Shown here one piece after another: positions 36,288 to 44,391 of a DNA stretch of 64,000 bases (within the stretch, counting starts at the first letter, position 1; every line of letters begins with the position of its first letter). A program made the position numbers and the translations under genes. The stretch is from Clostridium sp. (GTDB taxonomy: Bacteria; Bacillota; Clostridia; Clostridiales; Clostridiaceae): assembly GCF_029267215.1 (NCBI RefSeq), contig NZ_JARIDH010000042.1, positions 124,001 through 188,000 on the forward strand, read 5' to 3'. The notes beneath the pieces are model-generated. The model did no database searches. It had not been told where the DNA came from and saw only the letters and a program-made list of their open reading frames with translations.

Positions 36288-36330
36288 ATAATTTGATTTA
36301 TGTAGAATATATTAACATAAATCAAATTAT
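36288..36330 (+). terminator. Terminator of the SH3-repeat gene
   Basis: Perfect 16-bp arms ATAATTTGATTTATGT (36288-36303) and ACATAAATCAAATTAT (36315-36330), 11-nt loop, followed by ATTTTATTT. Confidence 0.8.
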
Positions 36331-36340
36331 ATTTTATTTA

Positions 36341-36405
36341 GGCTGCATTCAAGACTTTAAAATCAATTTTATTACATGTATTATAAGAAAGCGCTGAATG
36401 CAGCC
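36341..36405. terminator. GC-rich long-loop stem, probable second (bidirectional) terminator
   Basis: GGCTGCATTCA (36341-36351) pairs perfectly with TGAATGCAGCC (36395-36405), loop of 43 nt, flanked by TTTTATTT before and TTTTATT after. It stands out for GC content in this region. It could terminate the glycan operon on the minus strand or encode a small RNA. Confidence 0.5.
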
Positions 36406-36466
36406 TTTTATTATTATGGCTTTTATTCCTAATTCTCTTATGAATATTCAAGTTTTTATAGATTAA

Positions 36467-37354
36467 TCAATTATTAATAACAAAATATATGTTGTTTAAA
36501 TTAAGTATTATTATACAAAAAATCCCCCATGCTAATATTAAACATATTAATTGCTTGTCTTTTAGTATTAAATCAGTAGGATTTTCCACTTCATTCTTAG
36601 AATATATTAGATAGTAATATCTTATTATAGCCCAAATTACAAAGATACTCGTCCAAACAAATAGATTAATTGATGTTCCTAAAACACAATATATTGAGTA
36701 AAACACTATTGTGCATGTTAAAGATATATTTATTATTTTATCTAAAAATGTAATAGTATATTTTGATAAATTTTTTCTATGACTACTTGCCTCTTTACCA
36801 AGGGAAATAATTTCATTTCTTCTTTTGCTAAAACCTAAGAATAAAGATAAAAATAATGTACATAAAATTATCCAATTTGATGCAATCACTCCAGTGGCAA
36901 AACTACCAGCTAAAACTCTTAATATAAACCCAATAGCTATTGAAAATACGTCTATAATAACGAAGTTCTTTATTTTAAATGAATAAGCTACATTATTTAT
37001 TAAATAAAGAATTATAATTACAAATATAGAAACTTTTAAACTAAATGATATGTATAAAGAAGTTATACAAAGTACTAGTCCAATTAATATGGCTTCTTTA
37101 ATACTTACATTTCCACTAGCTATAGGTCTTTTACATTTCTTTGGATGCTTTTTATCTTTTTCCACATCTACAATATCATTCATTATGTAAACTGTAGAGG
37201 ATATAAAGCAAAAAGCTATAAATGTAAGTATATTATTTTTTATAATATCAATATTAAAGAAATTATTCGAAAAAATTATTGGTCCAAATATAAATAAATT
37301 CTTTATCCAGTGCTTTGGTCTAAGAAGTTTAATTATGTATTTAATATTATTCAT
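36467..37354 (-). CDS. UbiA-family decaprenyl-phosphate phosphoribosyltransferase-like enzyme
   Basis: 295 residues, about eight or nine membrane helices. It matches the DPPR synthase branch of UbiA enzymes, not quinone or heme types. The first Asp motif is MNDIVDVEKDKKHPKKCKRP followed by IASG, as in mycobacterial Rv3806c (NDVRDVEADRQHPTK...RPIAAG). The second motif is NVAYSFKIKNFVIID, then FILRVLAGS, and SKRRNE. Predicted reaction: 5-phosphoribosyl diphosphate plus polyprenyl phosphate gives polyprenyl-phosphate-5-phosphoribose. GAGGAGGCTTTAGATT precedes the ATG, and the start overlaps the upstream glycosyltransferase by 8 bp. Last gene of the operon. Confidence 0.88.
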   Translation of the reverse strand: MNNIKYIIKLLRPKHWIKNLFIFGPIIFSNNFFNIDIIKNNILTFIAFCFISSTVYIMNDIVDVEKDKKHPKKCKRPIASGNVSIKEAILIGLVLCITSLYISFSLKVSIFVIIILYLINNVAYSFKIKNFVIIDVFSIAIGFILRVLAGSFATGVIASNWIILCTLFLSLFLGFSKRRNEIISLGKEASSHRKNLSKYTITFLDKIINISLTCTIVFYSIYCVLGTSINLFVWTSIFVIWAIIRYYYLIYSKNEVENPTDLILKDKQLICLILAWGIFCIIILNLNNIYFVINN

Positions 37355-38825
37355 AATCTAAAGCCTCCTCATCTTCCTTTGAGTTAAAAGCAGTTATAGC
37401 AAGAATTATAAATATCCAAGATAAAGGATATGTATATCTATCTTGAGATTCTATAAGTAATAACTGTAGTGACATACCTCCAAAAATTATATAAAGAAGA
37501 TCAATTAAGTTCTTTCTTTTTGACTTGTTTCTATATAATCCAACATATGATAATAAAATAAGTATAATGTAGAAACTTTGAGTATATAATACACCCTCTT
37601 TGCTAATTCTTATAATCATATTTCCATTTTCTTTACCTAGCATTTTTAGATAATCTATTTTATTATAAGCTTCATCTAATCCAGCTTCAGACCAATAATC
37701 ACCTGCAAAACTTCCATTACTCCAAAAGTCTTTAAATTTTAAAACATAAAATTTTAAAAGTTTTAACTTAGGTGTATTAACTAATCTTTCTTTTATTATT
37801 TCTTTTGCAGCTTTATCTACCTTTTCATAATCTCCATTATATTTTTCAAACACTTTATGATCTTCCTCATTCCATCTACCACCAGACTTTATATTAGTTC
37901 CTTTTAACATAGAAATACTTGGAGGTTCTGTTCCATGCCAAAGGGGATATTCAGTTATATTAAGTTTTATAAGAAATGTACTTACTAAAACAAAAGGTAT
38001 TATGAATGAAATTAATATAACTAAGCTATTTTTAAACTTAATAATAATTTTATCTTTAAAATAAATACATAAATACATTATGTAAGCTATGATGAAAACA
38101 TATCCATTAGGCCTAAATAAATGAGATAAGCTTAAGAAGATTCCAGATAAACATAAATATGATATTTTTTCTTTATTATTTATTGACTTGAAAAACATAA
38201 GCACACTAAATAATAATAATGGCATAGCTAAGTTTTCTGAACAATAAACATTATTGTATAGTATCATAGGTGGATATAAGGCACTTATTAATAAAACCCA
38301 AATACTTTTCTTTTCATCTTTAAAAATCTCTTTAGAAATTAAATAAAGTATAACTATGTTAAACATTGAAAGTATTAAGTTTATAAGTCTTATAACTATT
38401 AAAGGGTTAGCAAAAAAATTTCTTATTAATGCAAAATAAAGCACTGTTAATGTCATATGTGGAAATCTTCCAAAGTAAGCTGTTCCTTTAAACATATAGC
38501 TAGTACCATTTAAAAACTCACCTGCACATATAAACATCCTATTAAAATCACCTATTGGAATACTATCTATATTTAAAAACCATAAAACTCTAAATATCAA
38601 GCCTATTAATAGAATAATGAAAATCAAGAGTTTTTTATTATAATTTTTCTTTAAATATAAAAACACAAATGTTACTAATGATATTGATATTATGGAAAAT
38701 ATTAATGAAGTAGCTGAGAATTCAGAATATGAATTCATGTACATAAGACTTCCCACTAAAATTAAAAGGAACAAAATTTTTAATGAGAAATTTAAAAAAC
38801 TACTAAGCCATACATTTTTTTTCAT
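37347..38825 (-). CDS. GT-C type membrane glycosyltransferase (GT39/ArnT-like)
   Basis: 492 residues with about eleven membrane helices and a soluble region in the second half (about 300-390). The first outer loop holds SIPIGDFNRMFICAGEFLNG, with the acidic residue typical of lipid-phosphate-sugar-dependent GT-C enzymes, then an SHLFRPNGYVFIIAY stretch. Such enzymes use polyprenyl-phosphate sugars on the outer membrane face. Within this operon the natural donor would be polyprenyl-phosphate-ribose; the acceptor is unknown. ATTGGAGGTTTATA precedes the ATG. Confidence 0.8.
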   Translation of the reverse strand: MKKNVWLSSFLNFSLKILFLLILVGSLMYMNSYSEFSATSLIFSIISISLVTFVFLYLKKNYNKKLLIFIILLIGLIFRVLWFLNIDSIPIGDFNRMFICAGEFLNGTSYMFKGTAYFGRFPHMTLTVLYFALIRNFFANPLIVIRLINLILSMFNIVILYLISKEIFKDEKKSIWVLLISALYPPMILYNNVYCSENLAMPLLLFSVLMFFKSINNKEKISYLCLSGIFLSLSHLFRPNGYVFIIAYIMYLCIYFKDKIIIKFKNSLVILISFIIPFVLVSTFLIKLNITEYPLWHGTEPPSISMLKGTNIKSGGRWNEEDHKVFEKYNGDYEKVDKAAKEIIKERLVNTPKLKLLKFYVLKFKDFWSNGSFAGDYWSEAGLDEAYNKIDYLKMLGKENGNMIIRISKEGVLYTQSFYIILILLSYVGLYRNKSKRKNLIDLLYIIFGGMSLQLLLIESQDRYTYPLSWIFIILAITAFNSKEDEEALDYE

Positions 38826-38911
38826 TATAAACCTCCAATCTATATATTTTTTGTAAAATTAAATGGACTAATTTCATTTTTAAAAGCTAATTATAAAAGC
38901 AAAGAATTTCT

Positions 38912-39244
38912 TTATATAGAAATTAATATTGATCCTAAAATTATTAATACTGTACCAATAATTTTATTACGAGTTATTTTCTCACCTAAGGCTATTTTAG
39001 CTAAAAGCATAGTCCATATATAAGTCATAGCAGTAAGTGGTAGTACAATGCTATAAGGTAAATATTTTAGTACAAAGATATTTAACAGAGCTGCCGTTAC
39101 ATAGAAAATTCCACCAATATAAATCCTATAATTTAATATTAAAGATGTGAAGTTTTCAATATTTTCAGCACCTTTTTTAAAGAAGAAACCTCCTAATGCT
39201 CCTAAAAAGGTCATTATTGGAAAAACTAAATATATATTATTCAT
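38912..39244 (-). CDS. SMR/EamA-type small membrane protein, flippase subunit B
   Basis: 110 residues, four membrane helices, small multidrug resistance/EamA fold. The ATG at 39244 is preferred because AGAGGTGGTTCAA precedes it; it lies inside the end of the partner gene. Blocks: FLGALGGFFFKKGAEN, NIFVLKYLPYSIVLPLTAMT and LGEKITRNKIIGTVLIILGS. The paired arrangement resembles ArnE/ArnF, the two-subunit flippase for undecaprenyl-phosphate-aminoarabinose. Predicted role: half of the flippase for the prenyl-phosphate-pentose made by this operon. Confidence 0.75.
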   Translation of the reverse strand: MNNIYLVFPIMTFLGALGGFFFKKGAENIENFTSLILNYRIYIGGIFYVTAALLNIFVLKYLPYSIVLPLTAMTYIWTMLLAKIALGEKITRNKIIGTVLIILGSILISI

Positions 39245-39575
39245 TTGAACCACCTCTTGCTATAAAAACAACTCCTATTATTATAATTATAATTCCTAAA
39301 AATTGTATAAATGAAATTCTTTCTCCTAAGAAGAAATATCCATTAATTAATGCAAATATATAACCTGTACACATTAAAGGATGTAAGATTGAAAGATCTC
39401 CAAATTTTAAAGCTATTATCATGCTTAGAGCGCCTAATCCATAGAGAATAAAACCTATGAGTAATAAAAGCAGGTTAGAATCAACTCCCATTTTCCAAAG
39501 TAATTGTCCAAAAGAAGTACATAATGCAGATAAAAGTATTAAAATTATTCCTTTAGTTAGATTTTTATTCTTCAA
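39237..39575 (-). CDS. SMR/EamA-type small membrane protein, flippase subunit A
   Basis: 112 residues and four helices: ILILLSALCTSFGQLLWKMG, LLLLLIGFILYGLGALSMII, LHPLMCTGYIFALINGYFF, and QFLGIIIIIIGVVFIA at the C-terminus. Starts at a TTG with AAGTAGG before it, right after the HAD gene. It overlaps the 38912-39244 gene by 8 bp, so the two are translationally coupled and probably form a heterodimer. Confidence 0.75.
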   Translation of the reverse strand: MKNKNLTKGIILILLSALCTSFGQLLWKMGVDSNLLLLLIGFILYGLGALSMIIALKFGDLSILHPLMCTGYIFALINGYFFLGERISFIQFLGIIIIIIGVVFIARGGSNE

Positions 39576-39584
39576 ATTTAGTAC

Positions 39585-40220
39585 CTACTTCCATTTTAAT
39601 ATTTCATACTTAGTGTTTGAATTTTTACTATTTATAAGGTATGCCTTATTAACAAGGTTAAACATTGGTAAGTCTGATAAAGAGTCAGAATAAGCAATAG
39701 AATTTTCTTTATCAATTGCTAAATTATGTTCTTCTAAGAACCTATTTATTCTTGAAACCTTTTCTTCACCTTTGCAGTTTAATCCACTTATTTTATTTAT
39801 AAATCTATCATTCATAAATTCAAGATTAGTTCCTATTACATAGTCTATAAATTCTTCATCTTCAAAGTACTTTAAATAGCATTCTGGAGAAGCAGAAACT
39901 AGTAATATGTAGTATCCTCTACTTTTTAAATCTTTAATTTTTATTAATGCATCTTTATAAATCTTAGGTTTTAAAATTGTATTATAGAAGTCTTTTAAAT
40001 CATCTTCATATAGATAATTTAAGGTGTAAAACATGCTTTCCTTTGCTTTTGTTGTATCTATTATTTTAGCTTTATATGCTAATAGTTTTAAAAATAATAT
40101 AGGTAAATTAAAAGCTAAATAAGGTTTTTTCTTTATTGTGTATTTAAGTAAATCAAACATAGAATCACTATGTATCAATGTTTTATCTACATCAAATAAA
40201 GCTATTTTAATAGTATTCAT
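39585..40220 (-). CDS. HAD-IB family phosphatase
   Basis: 211 residues. HAD motif I is LFDVDKTLIHSD at the N-terminus, motif II is LLVSASPECYLKYF near residue 115, and motif IV is IAYSDSLSDLPMFN. The capped IB type includes SerB-like phosphatases. First gene of the five-gene operon. By analogy with the mycobacterial decaprenyl-phosphoribose pathway, it could remove the 5-phosphate from the prenyl-phosphate-phosphoribose product. That substrate is inference from context. TTAGGAGAAATAAG precedes the ATG. Confidence 0.82.
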   Translation of the reverse strand: MNTIKIALFDVDKTLIHSDSMFDLLKYTIKKKPYLAFNLPILFLKLLAYKAKIIDTTKAKESMFYTLNYLYEDDLKDFYNTILKPKIYKDALIKIKDLKSRGYYILLVSASPECYLKYFEDEEFIDYVIGTNLEFMNDRFINKISGLNCKGEEKVSRINRFLEEHNLAIDKENSIAYSDSLSDLPMFNLVNKAYLINSKNSNTKYEILKWK

Positions 40221-40393
40221 CTTATTTCTCCTAAGTTATTTTAAATTTAATATTCCTTTTATAAATTTATAAAATATAATTTTGTATATAAGTATTTATA
40301 TTAGTAAAATACTTCCCTTAGCATTTTACCATATTTAATCAAAAATTGAAAATATATTAAAAATCATTTTAATAATATGTATTTATATGAATT

Positions 40394-40428
40394 AAAACCC
40401 AGTAGAAAATTACTCTCTACTGGGTTTT
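40394..40428. terminator. Terminator of the Nudix gene
   Basis: AAAACCCAGTAGA (40394-40406) pairs perfectly with TCTACTGGGTTTT (40416-40428), 9-nt loop. The remainder of 40221-40467 contains the promoter region of the glycan operon and no ORF. Confidence 0.8.
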
Positions 40429-40467
40429 ATTAGAATTCGATTTTTATGAAATTATTATTTTTATAAG

Positions 40468-40848
40468 CTATTTCTTTAAAGCCTCAACAACCTCTATATC
40501 TGCTGGTATCCAATTTTGAGAATCTAACTCTTCCAATGTTACCCACTTAGCATCATTATGAACATTTAGACTTATTTCTCCACATACTATATCACATATA
40601 AAACAATGCATTGTTAAATGGAAATTAGGATAATCATATTCAACTGTAGTTAAAAATTCTCCCACATTTATTTCTAATTCTAACTCTTCTCTTATTTCAC
40701 GCTTAAGAGCCTCTTCTTGACTTTCACAAGGTTCTATCTTTCCACCTGGAAACTCCCACATATCAATAAACTCTCCATACCCTCTACGTGTAATAAAAAT
40801 CTTATCTTCTTTTTTTATTACTGCTGCAACAACTTCTATGTTTTTCAT
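40468..40848 (-). CDS. mutT: Nudix hydrolase, MutT-like
   Basis: 8-oxo-dGTP-diphosphatase type Nudix protein of about 126 residues. ATG at 40848 chosen, with GGAGATTGAT before it. The Nudix box is GGKIEPCESQEEALKREIRE followed by ELELEI; the usual glycine near the box end (REUxEExGU) is glutamate here. MWEFPGGKIE and CFICDIVCGEI fit MutT family members. It sanitises oxidised nucleotides if true to type; related (2-hydroxy-dATP or CTP) specificities cannot be excluded. Confidence 0.85.
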   Translation of the reverse strand: MKNIEVVAAVIKKEDKIFITRRGYGEFIDMWEFPGGKIEPCESQEEALKREIREELELEINVGEFLTTVEYDYPNFHLTMHCFICDIVCGEISLNVHNDAKWVTLEELDSQNWIPADIEVVEALKK

Positions 40849-41002
40849 ATCAATCTCCATATCTCATCTGTTTTAATTTTGAACTCTTTATTATTTTATA
40901 AGGTTTCTTATTTTTAATCAAATTTTCAGTAGAAATATGTAAATAATTATTCTAAGCCAAAATTCAATGAGCATTAACCATGTTCTATAAAAAAGTTAAA
41001 AT

Positions 41003-41197
41003 CTAAATTTCAACCCTATCAACTAATGGTTTCCCATCAGCCCCTAATAAAGGAGTAATTACATTTTGTCCACTTCCAATTGTCATTAAATAATTCACCC
41101 CAGTTTTAGTGTCAACAATTACCTGTATCACACTAAATCCTAGTGATTGCTCTTCTTTAATGATAAATCTTTTATCCTTTTTCTCTTTTCCAAACAT
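41003..41197 (-). CDS. DUF6440 family protein
   Basis: 64-residue protein: RFIIKEEQSLGFSVIQVIVD, then TKTGVNYLMTIGSGQNVITP, then LLGADGKPLVD. This is the compact DUF6440 module, usually a single small domain of unknown role in Firmicutes. GAAAAGAGGAAAAAATT precedes the ATG. It lies 33 bp downstream of the HNH gene on the same strand and may be co-transcribed with it. Confidence 0.7.
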   Translation of the reverse strand: MFGKEKKDKRFIIKEEQSLGFSVIQVIVDTKTGVNYLMTIGSGQNVITPLLGADGKPLVDRVEI

Positions 41198-41230
41198 AAT
41201 TTTTTCCTCTTTTCATGTTTATTTAAATAG

Positions 41231-42151
41231 CTATTTTTCGATTTCAACTTTAAATGTATCTATCTCTTTTGCTTTTATAAGAACTTTATTTTCTTCCATA
41301 GATTTATTTTCATTCTCATAAAAAACCTTTCTATGAGCCTTTAAATAATATTTATTTTCATCTGAAATCTCTATAATAATATTATCATTTAATCCTAATA
41401 TATTTTTATCACTTTCAGAAAGCCTTTTTGATATAATAATCTTCCCATCATGAGAAAAAGTAATTAAATGCTTATCAAATAAAGAATCATGCTTTGAACA
41501 TAATAAAAACCCATTATTAGGATCAAGCTTCTCTTCTTTTGAGCTCTTGCTCCAAGCTTTAATATGACTTGCTACTAGTAATTCTTTACAAGCTAGTCCA
41601 CAAATCTTACATTTATCCTCTCTTTTTAATAATGCTTGTCTAAACTTATTTTGATTCTTTCTAGCCTTAATAACCCTCTCAACTACTTCTCCAACATCCT
41701 TTGAATTTTCAATATCTTTATGCGAAATATTTAAACCTAGCTTGTCCATTTCTTCCACAAAATCAATGCTATACTCTGTACTCATCTCCACATCATATCT
41801 TAAAGAAGTTTGTTTTATAAACTTAAGCTTAGGAACTCTAAGTTTAAGTTCTTCTGAATCTTCAAAGTCATTTATTTCATTTTTAAAAACTTTCTTCATT
41901 GTTGGAATCAACTTGTTCCAATTCATTCTAATTCCACCTGAGGCCTCTTTCTCTATATCAGCATTAAATATTTTTCCATCATAAATAAGAATAATCTCTT
42001 TCTTATGTCCATACTGAACATTTTCACATTCAAAAACTTTCCTAACCTTTATAGGAATATGACTTCCCCTCTTAAATGAAGATTTATCTAAATCCTTTAT
42101 GGCATATTTAAACTCTTTATCATCATATTTCCATGATTTTACTCTACCCAC
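41231..42151 (-). CDS. HNH endonuclease domain protein
   Basis: 306 residues. The C-terminal half carries an HNH nuclease: CKICGLACKELLVASHIKAW, then LDPNNGFLLCSKHDSLFDKH, with both metal-binding cysteine pairs (CxxC, and Cys of LLCSKH) plus His-Asn-His. The N-terminal 150 residues are unfamiliar (SWKYDDKEFKYAIKDLDKSS) and could be a DNA-recognition module. Such architectures occur in type IV restriction and mobile-element defence, but no methylase or partner nuclease adjoins it. Starts at GTG with GGAGGATAATAA before it. The 32-bp shared element lies about 94 bp upstream. Confidence 0.75.
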   Translation of the reverse strand: MGRVKSWKYDDKEFKYAIKDLDKSSFKRGSHIPIKVRKVFECENVQYGHKKEIILIYDGKIFNADIEKEASGGIRMNWNKLIPTMKKVFKNEINDFEDSEELKLRVPKLKFIKQTSLRYDVEMSTEYSIDFVEEMDKLGLNISHKDIENSKDVGEVVERVIKARKNQNKFRQALLKREDKCKICGLACKELLVASHIKAWSKSSKEEKLDPNNGFLLCSKHDSLFDKHLITFSHDGKIIISKRLSESDKNILGLNDNIIIEISDENKYYLKAHRKVFYENENKSMEENKVLIKAKEIDTFKVEIEK

Positions 42152-42244
42152 TTATTATCCTCCAACCAAAAACTAATTAATATTATTTTATACCATTAAT
42201 TATGATTTTATTATAACATTATTTGTATAATATTTCTTAAATTT

Positions 42245-42275
42245 AATCATTTAAGAGTATATTGTTTAAGATTAT
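42245..42275. promoter_or_regulatory. Shared 32-bp upstream element, copy 3
   Basis: AATCATTTAAGAGTATATTG then TTTAAGATTAT; matches 8154-8185 and 19825-19856. It lies between the HNH gene (minus) and the GreA-like gene (plus). Confidence 0.4.
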
Positions 42276-42373
42276 AGTATTAAAACTATTTTTATTTGAT
42301 TTATCATCTTTAAAAATTCAGTATTTGTTGTATAATGATAAGATAAACAAATTCATTATAAGGGAGTATTATT

Positions 42374-42838
42374 ATGAACAATTATTTGACACAAGAAAAC
42401 ATAAATAAGTTAAGAGAAGAATTAGATTATAGAATGTCTGTTGTTAGGGCTAAAATTGCAAAGGAAAAGCTTGAGGCTGCAGCCCATGGAGATAGATCAG
42501 AGAATGCTGAATACAAGGAGGCTTGTAGAAATTACAGAGAAAATGATAATAGAATACAATATCTTTTAACTATGATTTCTACTGCAATCGTAGTTGAGGA
42601 TGAATCAAAGGATAAATCAGTTTTAGGTTTGAATAGCAAGGCTAAAATAAGATTTGTTGAGGATGATGAGGAAGACATTATTACTTTAGTTACTACTTTA
42701 GATTTAGACCTTGAAAATATGTGCATAAGCATAGAATCAGATTTAGGTAAGGCTTTAGCTGGGAAAAAGGTTGGAGATATTGTGGAAGTTGCAGCCCCTG
42801 GTGGAAGTTATTCAGTTGAAGTTTTAGAAATACTTTAA
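42374..42838 (+). CDS. greA: GreA/GreB-family transcription factor
   Basis: 154 residues. The N-terminal coiled coil carries the tip motif AHGDRSENAEYKEA (GDLSENAEY in GreA), whose acidic residues reach the RNA polymerase active site and stimulate cleavage of backtracked RNA. The C-terminal FKBP-like domain shows GLNSKAKIRF and the end AGKKVGDIVEVAAPGGSYS. The coiled coil is preceded by a divergent RMSVVRAKIAKEKLE, so it may be a paralogue (Gfh-like) rather than the main GreA. A TATAAT at 42331-42336 could be its -10. Confidence 0.82.
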   Translation: MNNYLTQENINKLREELDYRMSVVRAKIAKEKLEAAAHGDRSENAEYKEACRNYRENDNRIQYLLTMISTAIVVEDESKDKSVLGLNSKAKIRFVEDDEEDIITLVTTLDLDLENMCISIESDLGKALAGKKVGDIVEVAAPGGSYSVEVLEIL

Positions 42839-42864
42839 AAAATTCAAAGGTTTATATTATATAA

Positions 42865-42896
42865 AAAAGAGAGTATGAATTTTCATACTCTCTTTT
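42865..42896. terminator. Terminator after the GreA-like gene
   Basis: Perfect 15-bp arms AAAAGAGAGTATGAA and TTCATACTCTCTTTT with a 2-nt gap. Shared with the convergent TSCPD gene. Confidence 0.85.
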
Positions 42897-42903
42897 GGAA
42901 AAC

Positions 42904-43149
42904 TTAGTTATTTGCTTTATATTCTTCTAAAGCTTTTGCAAGTTGATCTGGACAAGATGTTCCTTTTCCTCTACAATCTATTCCTTTTAATCTAGAAATA
43001 GCTTCATCAACTTCCATCCCTTCTACAAGTTTAGAAACTCCCATTAAGTTTCCTGGACAACCATTTATAAAGGTAACATTCTTTATTTTGTTATCCTCAA
43101 TGTCAAATATTATTTCTTTGGCACAAACACCTGTAGTCTTATAATTCAT
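42904..43149 (-). CDS. TSCPD domain protein (TIGR03905 family)
   Basis: About 81 residues from the ATG at 43149, which has GGGGAGATACTTAGA before it; an upstream in-frame ATG lacks a ribosome site. Cysteines lie in KTTGVCAKEI, FINGCPGNLMG, GIDCRGKGTSCPDQLA. TSCPD is the C-terminal domain of class II ribonucleotide reductases; stand-alone copies like this are common in clostridia and may bind zinc. Function unknown. It lies between the RidA gene and the GreA-like gene. Confidence 0.8.
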   Translation of the reverse strand: MNYKTTGVCAKEIIFDIEDNKIKNVTFINGCPGNLMGVSKLVEGMEVDEAISRLKGIDCRGKGTSCPDQLAKALEEYKANN

Positions 43150-43191
43150 TCTAAGTATCTCCCCTAAATTATTCATATTAAATTATAGCAA

Positions 43192-43572
43192 TTATTTTAA
43201 TGTAGCTATAACTTCAATCTCTATTTTAGCATCTTTAGGCAATTTAGCAACCTGTACTGCACTTCTAGCTGGTTTATTTTCTGAGAAATAAGTTCCATAA
43301 ACTTCATTCATTCTAGAGAAGTTATTCATATCATCTAAAAAAACAGTTGTTTTTATAACATTATTCATAGATGTTCCAGCTTCTTCTAATATTGCCTTAA
43401 TATTTTCTAATGATTGAGCTGTTTGTTCTTCTATTGACTCTGCCATTTCACTTGTTTTAGGATTTAGTGGAATTTGACCAGAAGTATAAACTAACTCTCC
43501 TATTATAATTCCTTGTGAATAAGGTCCTAGTGCTCCAGGTGCCTTGTCTGTTTTTATGATTTGTTTTTCCAT
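43192..43572 (-). CDS. ridA: RidA family enamine/imine deaminase
   Basis: 126 residues from the ATG at 43572, chosen because AGGAGATGTTTTAT precedes it. RidA removes reactive 2-aminoacrylate and related imines made by PLP enzymes. Signature blocks: KAPGALGPYSQGIIIGE, YTSGQIPLNP, and the C-terminal RSAVQVAKLPKDAKIEIEVI with the conserved arginine. First of a likely two-gene unit with the TSCPD gene 42 bp downstream. Confidence 0.92.
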   Translation of the reverse strand: MEKQIIKTDKAPGALGPYSQGIIIGELVYTSGQIPLNPKTSEMAESIEEQTAQSLENIKAILEEAGTSMNNVIKTTVFLDDMNNFSRMNEVYGTYFSENKPARSAVQVAKLPKDAKIEIEVIATLK

Positions 43573-43660
43573 ATAAAACATCTCCTATTCTTCAATACAT
43601 TTGTTTAATGTCTACACCTTAATTTTAATACACTAGAACCTTAAATTCAATTGTTATTAA

Positions 43661-43933
43661 CTATTTATTCTTATTTTCCCTTTTAATAGTTTTTTCACTA
43701 ACCTCATCTAAAGTCTTAGGTTCTAAATTTTCCTTATCATCAACAAATCCTTTTGTCTTAGTTGTTGGATTATTTAATATACCAGCCATAACAAGTATTG
43801 ACAAAATAGCAGTTACTATTTGACTGTAATTATCAGGTAAAATATGAATCTTAAATCCTTCAAGAACAAGAGGGATCAATGCAAAAATAGATACCCAAAG
43901 TCCATAATTTTTAAATCTTTTCAAATCTAACAT
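43661..43933 (-). CDS. Phage-type holin, phi LC3 family
   Basis: 90 residues from the ATG at 43933, with GGAGGGAAATCTT before it. Two hydrophobic segments (GLWVSIFALIPLVLEGF and QIVTAILSILVMAGIL) are followed by the phi LC3 holin hallmark LNNPTTKTKGFVDD and a charged tail (EKTIKRENKNK). No endolysin, tail or integrase genes are near. It is an orphan that could have been recruited for release of proteins lacking signal peptides. Confidence 0.78.
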   Translation of the reverse strand: MLDLKRFKNYGLWVSIFALIPLVLEGFKIHILPDNYSQIVTAILSILVMAGILNNPTTKTKGFVDDKENLEPKTLDEVSEKTIKRENKNK

Positions 43934-44031
43934 AAGATTTCCCTCCAACAAATATAATCATAGTTCATTATATTCAAGGAGGCTATGATAGTAACTAAAA
44001 AAATTTTTAAAACTATCTTTTTTTAAAAATT

Positions 44032-44391
44032 TTATATATCAGCCATTATAAGTCTAGCACTTCCTGAATTAGTAGCTAGTGGAACCTTATAAACATCACA
44101 AAGTCTAAGCAACGCACTTATGTCTGGTTCATGAGGCTGAGCTGTTAGTGGATCTCTTAAAAAGATTACCATGTCAACATCATGATTTGCTATCATTGCT
44201 CCAATTTCTTGATCTCCACCAAGTGGGCCACTTTTACATCTTTTAATATCTAATCCTGTATTTTGCATAATCTTTAAACCAGTTGTTCCAGTTGCAACAA
44301 GAATATGTTTTTTTAACTTGTCCTCAAATTCCTTTGATAATTCAATCATTTCTTCTTTCATCTTGTCGTGTGCTATTAAAGCTATTTTCAT
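44032..44391 (-). CDS. mgsA: Methylglyoxal synthase
   Basis: 119 residues. MgsA converts dihydroxyacetone phosphate to methylglyoxal, an overflow branch of glycolysis. Family hallmarks: [67 protein letters not shown], and [14 protein letters not shown]. All catalytic contexts (His in AHD, Asp in GGDQ and LRDP, His in PHEPD) are intact. GGAAAGGAAGATATTTTT precedes the ATG. Apparently a single gene. Confidence 0.97.
   Translation of the reverse strand: MKIALIAHDKMKEEMIELSKEFEDKLKKHILVATGTTGLKIMQNTGLDIKRCKSGPLGGDQEIGAMIANHDVDMVIFLRDPLTAQPHEPDISALLRLCDVYKVPLATNSGSARLIMADI

Noticed and set aside
36385..36400. AGAAAGCGCTGAAT as a CcpA cre site
   Set aside because: It partly fits the consensus but lies inside the perfect hairpin at 36341-36405 and between two gene 3' ends, not at a promoter.
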